NCBI RefSeq assembly: GCF_000143415.4
Contig: NW_003314276.1
Location: 1,530,466 to 1,594,465 of the forward strand
Length of the DNA: 64,000 nt
From: Selaginella moellendorffii
Taxonomy: Eukaryota; Streptophyta; Lycopodiopsida; Selaginellales; Selaginellaceae
Direction of reading: 5' to 3'
Shown here piece by piece: positions 44,046 through 56,489 of the stretch. Position 1 is the stretch's first letter. Every line of letters starts with the position of its first letter. The position numbers were made by a program, and so were the translations under genes. Under the pieces are notes generated by a model that made no database searches, had not been told where the DNA came from, and saw only the letters and a program-made list of their open reading frames with translations.

Positions 44046-44730
44046 TGGATGTTGATGGTGTGGTTGTGGCTAGTGCTAATATCCTTCACTAAGTACAAAA
44101 TGCTATAATTGATGTATTGGAGAAAATATTTAATGCACAACTTCCAAAATAACGATAAACATTCTGCATTTTTTCAAATTATAGAGAACAAATTTAGCAT
44201 GGTGTGTTTTGAGTTTTGATGATACATTAAATTTTCATGATAATGTGAAAAATTATATATTTCAATGCCAATTAGGTTTAGCATCATCACGAAATCAAAA
44301 TGTTAAATTTTCAATTTATCATTTTTTCTATCTCTTACCATTTAAAGTGCACTTGTCACAATAAGTTAATAGTTTACCAAAGTCTGAATGACAACTTGGT
44401 ATTATCAATTAAATTTAATTATCTTTTAATTACAAATTTATTAAAAATACAACATTCAATCTATTGTCATTCTTAAAATACTGCTCCTTTTTATATAAAA
44501 GTTTTGAATTAAATTTTACTTTTACACAATTTACAACACTATCGTCTGATGTTACAACATAATTGATAGAATATACATCAGCACAGTTTATAAAAACAGT
44601 TTGTAAGAATAAATCTTCACACTATTGTGTTGTTTTGTCTTCTTAAAATCATTGTGAAATTATTACAAAACTCACTTGAAACTGAACTGTTGGGACGTAC
44701 TTGCAATGTCATCCAATATCATTGAAGAGT
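43118..44730. other. AT-rich spacer before the P450 gene
   Basis: No gene is seen. About 43190-43915 is repeated at about 51178-52248. A (TA)n microsatellite lies at 44014-44042. The rest has no clear feature. Confidence 0.6.
43190..43915. repeat. Block duplicated at 51178-52248
   Basis: Long direct matches include AACCTCATAG near 43426 and the stretch AAAATGAACTTATCCAAAATG at about 43784 (52164 in the other copy). The other copy has about 470 extra bp (51480-51945) at the point corresponding to about 43494. No coding capacity is recognised. Confidence 0.85.
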
Positions 44731-44738
44731 GAGTAACA

Positions 44739-46570
44739 ATGAGTGGCTTAAATGCACTCGCCCACCTGGCACATCTCCGACACATTTTATCCTTAGTCCA
44801 GCAAATGGAAGGGAGATGGATCTTGAGCATTTGCATCGTCCTCTTCACTGCAGCGCTATGGCGATTCGTGACGGTCTACTGGTGGCGCCCCAGGGCGATC
44901 GCGGCGCAGCTGAAGAAGGAGGGCATTCAGGGGCCTCCACCCCGATTCATGGTAGGCCAAATAGCTGAAATCCAGAACATGAGGAGCGCCATCAAGGATC
45001 ACGACATGGAAAGTTTCAGCCACGACATTTTCCATCGGGTACATCCTGCGTTGCTCAAATGGCGGAAGCAATATGGTATGTTCTTGTCATCCCTGATGAA
45101 TCTCAAAGCTTCGTTCCTGATGATCATGGTCCAGGGAAGAGATTTGTGTTCTGGTGGGGAACTGAGCCAAGGATATCGGTCTCGGAGCCTGAGATCGTAA
45201 GGGAGGTTTTGTCTAAGAAGTTTTCTCAGTTTGATAAATCGGAGGCCGGGCTGCGGTTGGCGAACTTGTTCCTTGGTCGTGGATTAGTTTCTGTTACTGG
45301 AGAGGAATGGAGTCATCACCGCCGACTCGTAGCACCGGCATTCTTTCATAAACGTATTAAAGTGGGTATTCATACTATTATCTTCTCATGAAGTCTGGCT
45401 GATAAGTGTTTCTGATTCTCCTGTACACAGCAGATGACCGGTACAATCGCAGGGTGCGCATCTCGCATGCTTGATCAATGTGAAGCTACAATGCACCAGA
45501 ATCCCGAGATTGAAATCTCCGGAGAGGTGCGTAAGCTCACAGGAGACGTTATCTCCCATACAGCATTTGGAACTAGCTATCTCAAAGGGCAGAGGGTTTT
45601 CGAGATATTGTCTAAGAAAATCCCAGAGCTACTGCCCAAACTCGTCAGCTTTTCCTGGATTCCAGGCTTCAGGTATGCTCGATCATCTATTGAACTGAAT
45701 CCTATTCACTTGCTTACAGGTTTCTCCCACTTCCAATCAACCTCCGAATGTGGAAGCTTCATCAGGAGTTGGATTCTCTGATCACTGGGATCATAGACGA
45801 GCGTCGGAACTCAGTGAAGTCAGGGGGGAGCAATACATACGGGAATGACTTACTCGGATTGATGCTAAAGGAGTGTGACAGCAGCAGTAATTTCACAAGG
45901 AGGGATCTGATAGAGGAATGCAAGACATTCTACTTTGCGGGGCATGCGACCACAGCCACCTTACTAACCTGGACTTTGATGCTACTGGGAGGCTATCCTG
46001 AATGGCAAGAACGCGCCCGTGCTGAGGTACACGAAGTATGTGGCAATGAGATTCCTGATGGCGAGAGTGTCAGCAGGCTCAAGCTCGTAAGTCGATCAAT
46101 ATCTCCTAATTCCAAAACTTAACTTCTTGATTCTTGAACAGGTGGGAATGATCCTTTACGAAACTCTGCGGCTGTATCCACCAGCAATCGAGATGACCAG
46201 GGAGTGTGTGGAGGAGTCTTGGCTGCAAGATTTACACGTTCCAAAAGGAGTATCTGTGTCGTTTCCAATCGCTGGATTGCATCAGGACAAGGAGCTCTGG
46301 GGAGAAGATGCAGGCCAATTCAATCCGGATCGCTTCAAAGATGGGATCTCAAGCGCGTGCAAGCATCCAAATGCTTTCATGCCGTTTTCGTTTGGGCCGC
46401 GGGTGTGCGTGGGCCAGTCGTTTGCGATGATCGAAGCCAAAGTCATTCTGGCTATGATACTACAGCGATTCTTGTTCCGGCTTTCACCGAACTACCGCCA
46501 TAATCCTGCGATGAAGTTTTTTTTCTTGAAGCCTATCCATGGAGTGCCGCTTGTACTCAGTAAAATGTGA
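44739..46570 (+). CDS. Cytochrome P450, probably CYP72 clan
   Basis: Five exons: 44739-45075, 45135-45361, 45431-45672, 45720-46086, 46142-46570, 533 codons if translated from the first Met. The Met at 44805 gives 511 residues and places the membrane anchor (ILSICIVLFTAALW) right at the N terminus, which is more typical. All introns are GT-AG and 47-69 nt. Motifs seen: PPP hinge after the anchor, LTGDVISHTAFG, I-helix AGHATTA, ExxR in ETLRLYPP, FNPDRF and the heme-binding PFSFGPRVCVG with its Cys ligand. The order and LTGDVI/TAFG block suggest the CYP72 clan, whose plant members oxidise hormones and terpenoids, but the substrate cannot be told. The I-helix has Ala where the acidic residue of A/G-G-x-D/E-T-T is expected. 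It is otherwise intact and ER-membrane bound by homology. Confidence 0.9.
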
Positions 46571-46574
46571 TACA

Positions 46575-47090
46575 TAAAAGTTATGTTTGTTGAACTACTA
46601 CGAGTTCTTGAACCAAACTGGTTGATAAATCATCTGCTCTTTCATAGTACCTCAGAAACGTTTAGAACCATCGCGATGGAGCCCGAGGTTCCAAGAGAGT
46701 CCACCACCGAGTGAACTCCAGCGAGAATCTCGTCCAAAACGCCATGCAGGTAAGTGTAAAAGTAAACCGGCAACGATTTTGTTTAACATAGAGTCATGCC
46801 AATAAAAACAATAACGTCAATGGAGTGATGGTTTGAGAGGGCTTCCACAGTGGTATTGCTGGAAACGAGATAGAGGGCCACCAGGGAATGCAGGCCCTTG
46901 GCATCGGCTAGCACATGGTACTTTCTCAGCGAGAAGAAGGATGTCCTCCCTCCGATCCATCGCAGCTTCTGGATCCCAATCGAGCTTGGCGTTCATATTT
47001 CTTCCATTGTTTTTTAGTTCTAGGTTTTCGTCCAGGGAGGAAGGCATCCTATTTTGTCGGGAGATGGAGCTGGATGGGGGCCGCGAGGAA
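46575..47090. other. Spacer downstream of the P450 gene
   Basis: Short overlapping frames on both strands (46833-47156, 46817-47047) show no domain of their own. Part of it may be flanking sequence of the PHD/chromodomain fragment that follows. Confidence 0.4.
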
Positions 47091-47091
47091 A

Positions 47092-47382
47092 GATTTTTGC
47101 ACCATTTGCAAGAGTGGTGGCAAAGTAGCTCGAGATGCCCTGGTTTGTTGTGTTAGTGTGCACAAATGTTCTCATACTGGCATTGTATTTATTTTTGTTT
47201 CAGGAGGAGCCTCTAAGTAGATTCTCAAATTATTGGTATTGGCTTGGCAAAGGTTATCTTGCTGCAAGAGGGAAGCACTAACAGGAGTTTCATGCACTCT
47301 CACGGAGAAGGAAGCAGAAGAAGAGCTGATGAAGCATTACCTTGTCAAGTGGAAGTCGAGGTGTTACCTTCATTGCTCTTGG
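47092..47382 (+). pseudogene. PHD-finger/chromodomain fragment (CHD3/PICKLE-like)
   Basis: At 47092-47151 the frame reads DFCTICKSGGKV...VCC, which looks like the start of a PHD zinc finger. At 47305-47381 another frame reads EEELMKHYLVKWKSRCYLHCSW, very like the chromodomain core of CHD3/PICKLE remodelers (YLVKWKG-SY-HC-W). It ends at a clean GTAAGT donor (47382). The order PHD then chromodomain is that of PICKLE-type proteins. Zinc ligands are incomplete, the intervening sequence does not splice convincingly, and no helicase domain follows, so this is a gene fragment. Confidence 0.45.
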
Positions 47383-47399
47383 TAAGTCTTTTCTTGGTT

Positions 47400-50300
47400 A
47401 TAGACACTAGTCACGTACGAAGCATCACAGGATATCACTGAATGAAATGGAGAGAGCTTCAAGGCTGTATCATGGCTTGCGAATGAAGATGAACCAATGC
47501 CACAAAACGTGTGAGGCCATGAAACAATGTCCAACTCGAGCGGAATGAATCACTGTTGACATGGTCATAGATGAAAGGTTTGCTTACGATGATTTTTCTT
47601 GCATGTTGACACTAAATTATTGGTGTCAATCTTGTCAACTGGAAGGAGCAAGCATATTCTATAGTATATAGTGTATTCTAGGGTTTCAAGGTCAGCACAT
47701 ACCTCTCCTCCACATTTTTGGTGCACCAGACAGGGTAGAGTGACTTCTTGGCTTGTTCACCCTTTCAATTTGCAAAAGGATTGAGAGGAATGGAAGTGAA
47801 AAGTTGAGGTTTTTGGTGATTTGATGTATGGATTTTAGAGCAAGAATTCTTGCAAGATATAGAGTGGATTGAGTTGATTCTTGTTGCAAAGGAGGTGCGA
47901 CATTATGATCTATCCAAAATGGCTAGGTTATGTAGGGATTTAAGGATTTTGATGTCATGTTCTTTCCTTTGTTTCTTGTTGGATCTATGTTGGATTTGAT
48001 AATGGGGTATATGGGTGGAAACACCTGGTCTTGAGCTGTCTAGAAAGTGTTTTCTTGATTAATTTGGTGATGCAATGAGTTGCATGCAAGTGATTGTTTC
48101 GTCATCAAATTATCTCAAAGTGATTTGAGATTTTTAGTGTTTGGTGCAGTGATTTGAGCTAATTCACACATTTGATTTCATCATGGCTAAGCTTAATGTG
48201 TACAAGATGCAATTGCAAATCTATGTGTATCATATCTGCTTCAAACAACAGTGAGAGCATGGACATGTAATGCAATGAAGCTCAGGTGGTAAAGGTGTGT
48301 GTATCTATTTTGGCTCACAAAGTTTGTGGGAAGTGCTTAAAGAAGCTGGACAAATTTATACAATATGTTATCACTCAAGAACACAAGAGGTATGAGGACT
48401 GTCATATAGTGTATTGGTAGAGATCTACTCCTTCCTCTACTTAAATGCTCTCTGATGGCACTTTCAAGGAAAGTCAGTAGCAGATGACTGAGAGGTTAAA
48501 TTGGATAGAAATAGAGACAACTTCATTGAGGCAACAATAGGCTGGCCATGGCCAAGGATACTTTGGTTGGGGGCAAGGACCAGTTGATTCTGCTTAGGAG
48601 TAGGGCTATAACCAAATTCCACCACCATGAGGTTACTTAGATAATGCAAATGCCAACACCTGGTATCCACCCCAATATGAGTTTTGTCAGTTTTATGGTC
48701 ATGATAAGGAACCTTACAGAGAAAAACAAGAATATATGGCATGGGGAAACTATGCTATTTTTTCCACACCTACTCCTTGGCCTCCACAGCAGCAAATTTT
48801 TCAGCACAAGCCATGCATAGTTGGTCCAAAACCAAGTCAGAACAGAAAGGAAAAGCTCCGGCAGGTTCAGTGAATCTTGTTTACTTCTTAGGACCACATG
48901 ACTTCATGGATGATCATATTGGGTGGATTGGTTGCTCACATATATGGATAAGACAGTTCAAGTAATATTGGTTATCAAGTCTTGTAGCAACATGGTTGGC
49001 AAGGAGGCATGGGCCTTGGATCTTCTGGATAAGGGTGCTTATATCCGATTGAGCCAGTCACCATAGTGAATAGACAGGGTGTGGGAATAGAGATCATCTT
49101 AGGTGTCCTTGACTCACAGGTGCAATATGTTGAAATGTAAACAAAGTCTGAAGACACACCAGATTCCCCCTACAACTTGCTATCACCACACAAAGGTAGG
49201 AGGCATACTATTGCCACTTTTAGTAGACGATGCTTTGCCTTCATGTCAATCGGTCTCAATGAAGAAGGCTGTTTATTACAAATTGTAACTCAAGCTCAGC
49301 CACTAGTAGTTGTTGAGTTGGAAGCTGAAAAGCTAGTAGTCACCCAAGTTGACGAGTTGATGATTTTGTCATCCTTTAGATCTCACTACAACTCCCACTT
49401 TCTATATATTCTCTAAGTTAAAAGGATGTCTGTAACAGCATGCCAAACATATCTATGTAAACCTGAAAGCTAACTTCTGAAAATAATATATTGAGCTTTC
49501 CACACTCAAGGGCATAAAAATTGTTCTAGCTATTTAAAAACTGGAGACTTCATAGGAATTTCATTAGAACAATCTCAATGGAACAAAGAGTAGAGGGTAA
49601 GAGGCCATAGTGGCAACACCATTACCCATTAATATTCAATGCTATGCAATCTAACAAGCACTTAACCTTATTAGGTGCTACGCTTAGCATTCATAGAATT
49701 AAAGACAAACCAGTCATAAAAAAGAAATTGCATAAAAACTATAAAAAATAAAAGAAACCATGTTGCTGTTTGGCATAACAAATTCTTCAGTAATATAGTT
49801 GCCTTCTATGGTTAATTCTCTTAGATTGCATCATGTCTATTGACTCTTTGCTCTTGAAAAACTTAACATTCCCAATTTTCTCTTCAAAATAAAGCATTTA
49901 AAAATTCTTAAGAAAGTAATTATCATTTGCAAACACAAACTCTAAAATATAATCATGCACTTTCCAACATATTCAAAATAAACAATGTATTTATACCATG
50001 ATTTTAATTATAACATTGATTGGTTGTGAAACTTTAAGACATTTCTTTGAAAACTAAAAAGGCTGACTAAGAGTTATATTTTATTTCCTTTTAAAGTGAA
50101 ACTATACATATATTTGGAATAAAAAACAACAGCACAATTAAAAGAAACAACATTTTCTAAGTATTCTATATTATTGACATGATTATATTCCTCCATTTTT
50201 TTAAATTTTGTATAGTGATATAACCATTTCCAGGTGCATTGATCAAGTCTCCAACTTTTGCAGAAAAAAAGGGGGAGAAAGAGAAGAAAGGAGGAGGATA

Positions 50301-50640
50301 AACAGATCACATGAGATGAGCTATTGATCACAAGCAGCATGGAGCTCCAGAGCATGCATCAAGAGCACTAGGGAAGGAGTGAGAGAAACAAAGAGAGAGA
50401 TACCTCACGCATTCGTATCGGGCGCTTGGCCCAGCGCTTGTGAAATTGCCCAAGGAGGAAAATAAAAGTAATAGATGAGACTAAGTAATTCATATTATGA
50501 AAAGAAACACAACACAAGTTATGGTAATAAAAGCAAAGGTAAATTTTATGAAATTTGCTAGATCAGAATTTATCTGAAATGGGAAAGCAACTGCTTTCCC
50601 TGAAGTCTTGACTGATGCCCATGTAAGAGGATGAAATCAG
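47400..50640. other. Stretch without a convincing gene
   Basis: Frames at 48464-48742 (-), 48741-48965 (+) and 49177-49416 (+) show no clear domain. A protein-like reading near 48620-48760 (CQFYGHDKEPY, Gln/Pro-rich surroundings) hints at a decayed retroelement gag, but not strongly. 49440-50240 is very AT-rich, and 50265-50410 is G/A-rich. Confidence 0.4.
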
Positions 50641-50649
50641 ATCCGCCAG

Positions 50650-51175
50650 ACATCGCGCAGCGGCAGCTGCTGCAACACCTCCTCCTCAATCTCTTGATTC
50701 ATTTGCAACCTAATGATCTTAACCTATTCTTAAAAGGTAATCATAAGGAGTGATGTTCTTCATGAACTCGTCCTGCATTGAATTCTGGAGCTCTTCCAGT
50801 GTGAGCGAGTAGATTGATCCCTGGCAGCAAATGCCTTCATTTAAAGGAGGATGGAGCATCGCCTTGGAGAAGCCATGTCTTCTTCTTCTTCTTCTTCTTC
50901 CTCTTTCTTCTTGATGTGATGCTACTAAGAAAGATTGGATCCTGTCTAGCTCTCTCACTCACTCATCAATGAGACTACCCTGATCGGCACTGAGGAAAGA
51001 AAAAACGAAGAAAAACAACTCTGCATGAGTTTTTTAAACTGTGAAGAAGGGATGAGAAGGAAAAAAGGGGAGAAAGAGAAGAAAGGAGGGAGGATCTAAG
51101 CTCACAAATCAGGAATGCACAAGAGCTAAGAGGAAACAAGATGCATTCAGGACAGGATCAGTAAGAGTGGCATCA
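50650..51175 (-). pseudogene. Group-A bZIP (ABI5/AREB-like) N-terminal fragment, better copy
   Basis: The reverse-strand frame 50719-50958 reads MRELDRIQSF, then an Arg run, then QGSIYSLTLEELQNSM and DEFMKNI. QGSIYSLTLDE-Q and MDEFLKNI are the conserved N-terminal motifs of plant ABA-responsive bZIP factors, phosphorylated by SnRK2 kinases in the family. The bZIP domain itself is absent. The block matches 16745-17255, where the motif is destroyed. The Arg tract comes from a CTT-type microsatellite at 50878-50900. Both copies appear to be fragments of a parent gene outside the window. Confidence 0.55.
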
Positions 51176-51177
51176 AA

Positions 51178-52248
51178 ATTTCCAATACATTTAGAATATG
51201 CCTGGATATTCTAACATATTACAGTAGATATACATTTAGATTAATCTTATGTTTATAATTTATAAACCTTTAAAAACACTTCTAGGTATATTCTAGCATA
51301 TTTTATGATCTAACGGTTATAATTTACTTAGATTTGGTTATAATAAAAGATTACATTAAAAGATATGAATATATTTGAAAGTCAAGCCATTGCCCATCAC
51401 CTCATAGATTATATACAAATGCAACAAAAAGATATAATGCTTGATTCTTAGACTTTTATTACACTTACAAGTGCATCATAGGTCTAGTCTGGGAGGCTGG
51501 AGGAGGCTGAGGAGTTAGTGAGATCCATCCCTGATTCATCGGCATGGATGAAGATCTTTGGCACATGCTGGCTCCAAAACGATTGCATTAGATCCATGAG
51601 AGCTGCTGAGTTTGCCCTTGATGCCAGAAAATCCAATCCCTTTATCCTGCTTGCCAACATTTGTTCTAGCATAATTTTAAGTAATAAAGAAAATTATCAA
51701 GATCCAGGTGACACAGCAGCTAATCTCCACTAATCAACACTTTGCACATCACATGCATCACAGCACCTTCTTCTATTAGCCCCATGCGATTGGCCACCTC
51801 CCATTGGCTAAGAGCAAACATTACTATGATTATTCATTAAGACATTGTTAAGAAAATAACCTTTTAACAGTTACCCCCATTAGATGGCTGCCATTAGTTG
51901 GATCTGGCAGCCCAAAAAGTTTGGCAAATCCTCATTATTATAGATGTTTAAACTTTTGGCCCCATACTTCAGTGCAGAAATAACAATGATGTCATATTTG
52001 GTTTGTATGAGCTGCTTCCACACACAAAAGTTAGCTTGATTGGTTTTGAGAAAAAAATTATTCACAACTTATGAAGAATGCATATATTCAAGTACTATGG
52101 TGGATAACTTTTGCATAATTAATTTTGTATGCTGTATAACTACATTTACAATGATGAAAAACTTAAAATGAACTTATCCAAAATGTTGAAGTGATTATTT
52201 TTTACTAATTGCAAAGTGATCTGCAACATTACAATATTATATTTAATC
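51178..52248. repeat. Copy of block 43190-43915 with a 470-bp insertion
   Basis: It follows the bZIP fragment and runs directly into the helicase fragment. The extra segment at about 51480-51945 contains a 62-codon reverse frame (51484-51672) without a known domain. It has no clear inverted ends or target duplication, so it could be an insertion here or a deletion in the other copy. Confidence 0.8.
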
Positions 52249-52257
52249 TTAGTCCTT

Positions 52258-52600
52258 CCCCATTGTCGAAGGACCCATTTAGCTGAACAAAGCATCCAGA
52301 ATCCATTATCCTCCACACCCTGCCCTTGTAAATCTTGTAGAGCTCTAGCCTGGACTCGGGCTCCCGACAATGGTCTTCCTCGTCTCTGCTGCTTCTCCCA
52401 CTGCTCCTGCTATCCGTATCCCTATGCCTTTCTCCATCTCGATCCTGCTCACAATCCCTCTCCTCTTTATCTCGCTCCTTCCCTCTAACATTCTCCCTCC
52501 CCTGATGTCTATCCTTGTCTTTCCTCACGGGCGGGAAAATGGCATGAATGACAAGTACTCAAGCTTCTCCTGGAGCTCCATCACTGCAGCTCTGCCCTAG
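52258..52600 (-). pseudogene. Truncated copy of the Prp22/DHX8 gene
   Basis: The reverse strand repeats the first coding part of the helicase gene. It has the start region (MELQEKLEY...), then an internal deletion joining 52551 to sequence equivalent to about 14770. The charged RD/RE stretch and the first third of the S1 domain ([20 protein letters not shown]) follow, and it breaks off at about 52258. The deletion removes about 178 bp, not a multiple of three, so the original frame is lost. No helicase domain is present. The promoter region of the gene is retained downstream on the map (52600-52700). Confidence 0.85.
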
Positions 52601-54485
52601 CCCTAGAAATCCCGCCTTTATAGACCTTGTTTTAATCTTTATATATACTTACTAAACTTTTAGGGCTGTTTATTCAGTTGAGCAAACTTTATTCCTTCAC
52701 TCTTTTTGTTCACTGAATGTTCAAAAATTGATACTTTAGAGATCCACCTAATCAGTGTGGGGGCTTTTGCTGTTGCTTGAAAGGGTCTACAAAGGTCCCT
52801 GATGTTGATTTTGCAAAGACCACCCAATAATCAGGGCAACACTCTTCCTCTTGTTTGAAAAAATTGGGTTTGTGAGTGAGGCATATTAGCAACTTAAGTT
52901 TACACTTTGAAGTTGTAGGGCCTATTGGTGGTGACCATTAGTTATTCCATGTTACCATAGGTAAAAGTAAACCTTCATTGGGTGCTATGAGTGGTGAAGA
53001 GTTCCTTAGCATGACATAAGTATGAGTATGAGTGGATCAATCAAAATTGTAGGGATTAATCTATTAATTTAGGTAATCATTGTTGTGCTCTTTTGTAAAC
53101 TTTTTTTATATTGGACTGAAAGCAATGCAAATGCAAGTTTAAAGACTAGTTAAAATTTGAGTCCAAAAAGAGAGTCATCAAAGATGAAGAATCAAGTATG
53201 TAAAATATTTTTTCTTCTTCGAAAGATGATTTGGCAAAGAGATATGATATCATTGTTTGTATTCACATTATGCAATTAAAAGTCTTTACCTTAATGCATG
53301 TTAGTTATAACAGTCTTATAAGTGGTGAGTCATGGGATGGATAGTAGTGAAGCGCTAAACCATTTTTTGTAGGTTTGCTATTGGAAAGCTTGAGTTGCAA
53401 TGCTTAATTATTTTTTAAGGAACTATTGCAAATGTGACTATGGGTATTGAAAGTTACTTGTTGGCAAGTTCTTTTAAATATTATTTCCTTAGTGCCATAA
53501 CGGCAGAAGGTAAGGATTGGTAAACCCTTTATTAGTCTCAACTTAAGCTAGTTGAGAAACTAGTTATCATGTATGTACTTATGCCAAATAAATATAAAGT
53601 AGGAATTTTTATACATTTCTTGCTGAACATATTTAGCTTGGTATGAAAAACTCATATTTTAACTGCACTTGTTAGTGTTGGGAACCCCCATGATATTGAG
53701 CTTGATTCCTCAATATTTGCTAAATGATAAATTACCATGTCCGCCAAAAAACACTCTCGCTATTATACCCTATATGTTATGAAAAGTGTCTAGATTGGTT
53801 ATTTAGGCATATCTATGGAATGTAGATATTGTTTTAAACATGATGATGTTGCTCTTGTATCTAAATTTGCAATCTACCGCCATTTCATATTTAGTAAGTT
53901 TTCATGATTGTCCTAAAGATTAACTCCTGAGATTGGGGTAAAAGCCCAAAATGTACATTCCTTAGAGAAAGGGTTTTAAATGTATAGTAGGAAGTTGGGC
54001 ATGGTTAACCAACCTAAGGCATAGTTTAGCTTCTACTTATATGTCTATCCTTGTTTTGCATTCAATTTATTATAGCCTAACTTAAAAGGAAAACATGGGT
54101 CTAAGCCCAAACTCCATACTATGCTAGTTGATGAAGTACCTATATCTTTACATTAGGCCATTAGTATGTTGAAATATCACCAAACTTTGTTTAGCTGTAA
54201 CACATGTGGTTTTTACCCTTTATCCTATGGTGATTTACCATAGGATAACCACAAAGTGGAACTTAAACCCTCTATGTACCACGTGTCACATGCTATATGC
54301 CACATGCCACATTTCCAATGACAGCAGAGTGGAATCTAAGTTTCAAGGCCTTGGGCCACTAAACGACAAAACAGAGACAAACTCCTAAGCAAGGAGCCAA
54401 AGAGCAATAGAATCGGAGTATAGAGCAACTTTTGAGCATACAGCCCAAGGAATATAGGGATAGGAGCATGAAGCATCTTGGAATA
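52258..54485. repeat. Second copy of the 14302-16735 segmental duplication
   Basis: Collinear with 14302-16735 apart from the coding deletion and small indels. It includes the helicase promoter, the LTR-A interior (about 52860-53660) and the start of the nested LTRs. Identity is high even in non-coding retroelement debris, which points to a duplication after those insertions. Confidence 0.85.
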
Positions 54486-55543
54486 GTTTTAGAGCATCTA
54501 GCATTCTAATGCTAGGATCAATATGCAAAACAGAGCCAAATAGTATTTAACACTATTTTAGCATACCGGTGGCCTAACGCAAGGATATGGGTACTCCATC
54601 AGCTAGCATGGTTTAGAACTTGGGCTTAGACCCAAGCCAAATGTAAAACAAAGACAAATATGCATATATAAGCTAAACTATGTCTTAGATTGGTTGGCCA
54701 TGCCTAACTTACCTACTATATATTTGTATATATTTGGAAACCGCCCCCCCCCTTTCTTGAGGAATGCACGTTTTGTTACCCATCCTTAGTACCAAGAGTT
54801 AGTCTTTGGGACTAATTCAAAATTTACTAAATATGGAATGTCTTTAGATTGCGAATTTAGATACAAGACGACACTATTGTATTTAGGACAATCTTTACAT
54901 TTTATAGATATGCCAAATGAGCAAATTTAGACACTTTCTATAAATAGCAATTGGGACTGAATAGTACTAACAAAGTGCATGATAACAAAGGTATTTGGCA
55001 GACACGGTAAGCTATCATCTAACGAATATTGAAGGACCAAACTCAATATTGCAAGAGTTCCCAACATTAGTAAGTGCAAGTCAACATCATGAGTTTCTTA
55101 TCACTATGTCAAGTATGCTTGACTAAATGATAACTTAGGGTTTCCTTCCTTAGTGCCCTTCCGGTCTAAGTGCATATGTGATGACCAATTTCTCAACTAA
55201 CTTAGACGGAGATTGATAAAGGAACAATACCAACTTTTTGCCATCGTGGCAATAAGGAAAGAATATCCGAAATGACTAATTAATAAGTAACTTTCAATAC
55301 CTAGAGTCATTACTCCTATCCTTTAGCTCTTTAGGGTGTATGTTAGAAAGTTGTTCTATGCTCTGCTTTTTTAGCTCCTTAGAAGTTTAGCTTTGTCCTT
55401 TCATTCAATGGCCCAAAGCCCTAAAACTTGGGTTCCACTTTATTGTTATTGAACACATGGCATATAAAAGGTTTAAGTTCCACTTTGTGGTAATTTTATA
55501 GTAAATCACTATAGAATAAAGAGTGAAAACCACATGTGTTACA
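53670..55543. repeat. LTR-A LTR interrupted by an inverted LTR-A copy
   Basis: The outer LTR, in plus orientation, is 53670-54195 and about 55306-55543. The inner copy, 54196-55305, has opposite orientation and begins TGTAACACATGTGG. After 55543 a decayed PBS (TTATTAGAG) and LTR-A interior follow to about 56300, so the outer LTR is a 5' LTR. About 70 bp of the outer LTR are missing at the junction. Differences from the young LTRs are mostly C/T and G/A. Confidence 0.7.
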
Positions 55544-55545
55544 TT

Positions 55546-56300
55546 TGTTATTAGAGAATGAGTTTCAATAAGTACTATCCAATAAGCTAGTGCAACTAAT
55601 CTCGTTATATATGTAGAGATGAAAACAATTATCCAAGTGGATACACATTTGGGTATTATGACTTTGCATTTATTCCTTATGTATGGATTTTGGTTGCCTT
55701 TTATACCAAAATATATTTGTTTTTGCTTAGGCTTATAAGTTGGATGTGAGATGTTCCATTTGCATGAGTTTGTGCTTAGGCTCATTAGTAAGGCACATTA
55801 ACAACTCAAGCTTGTATATTGAGTTGACAAGATTAATATTAACCTATCGGTAGTTACCATGAGTTGTTCCATATTACCGTGGGAATAAACCTCCCTTGGG
55901 TTTGCTATAAGTGGCAAATAAATTGGTTTATAGTTATTTAGCTAGTGGATCTTATACACTTTTGTTTGATTAGACTGAAGACAATGCAAATGCAAGTTTG
56001 AAGTTTGGTCAAAGTTGAGTCCAAAAGAGAGTCATTAGACACTAAGGATCAAAAATGTAAATTATTTTCTTATTTTGGAGAGATAGTTTATAATGAGATA
56101 TGAACTTATTGCTCATGTTCACATAATGCTCTTGATGCATGTTAGTTATGATGGTCTTCTAAGTAGTGAATCATAAGATGGATAACAATGAAGCATTAAA
56201 CTATTTTATCTAGGCTTGATATTGAAGATTTAGGATACAATCCTTAATTATTTTCTAAGGAACCTTATTATTGCTCCTTAAGTAGCTTGCTTACAAACCT
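55546..56300 (+). repeat. Decayed LTR-A interior
   Basis: It matches about 15080-15700 and, in reverse complement, about 41160-41960 (for example the block around ATGCATGTTAGTTATGATGGTC at 56130-56155). No gene. Confidence 0.6.
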
Positions 56301-56489
56301 AAGAAAATTATAAATCTATGAAACTCTTTCTAGATTTCTAAATAGCTTGTTACATAGAGAACAAGGAGAATTGTCAGCCAGGGGCTCAATACTGCCTAGC
56401 TATAATCATTTGTTCTCTAACAAAACTGTGAGTCACCAGCTATAAATCTTTCTTCTTTAAGCAGTTTGCATTTACTTTTGGCTGTTATG

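Noticed and set aside
51484-51672. 62-codon frame in the 470-bp extra segment as a gene
   Set aside because: It has no recognisable domain or splice context, and the segment is present in only one of the two duplicated blocks.
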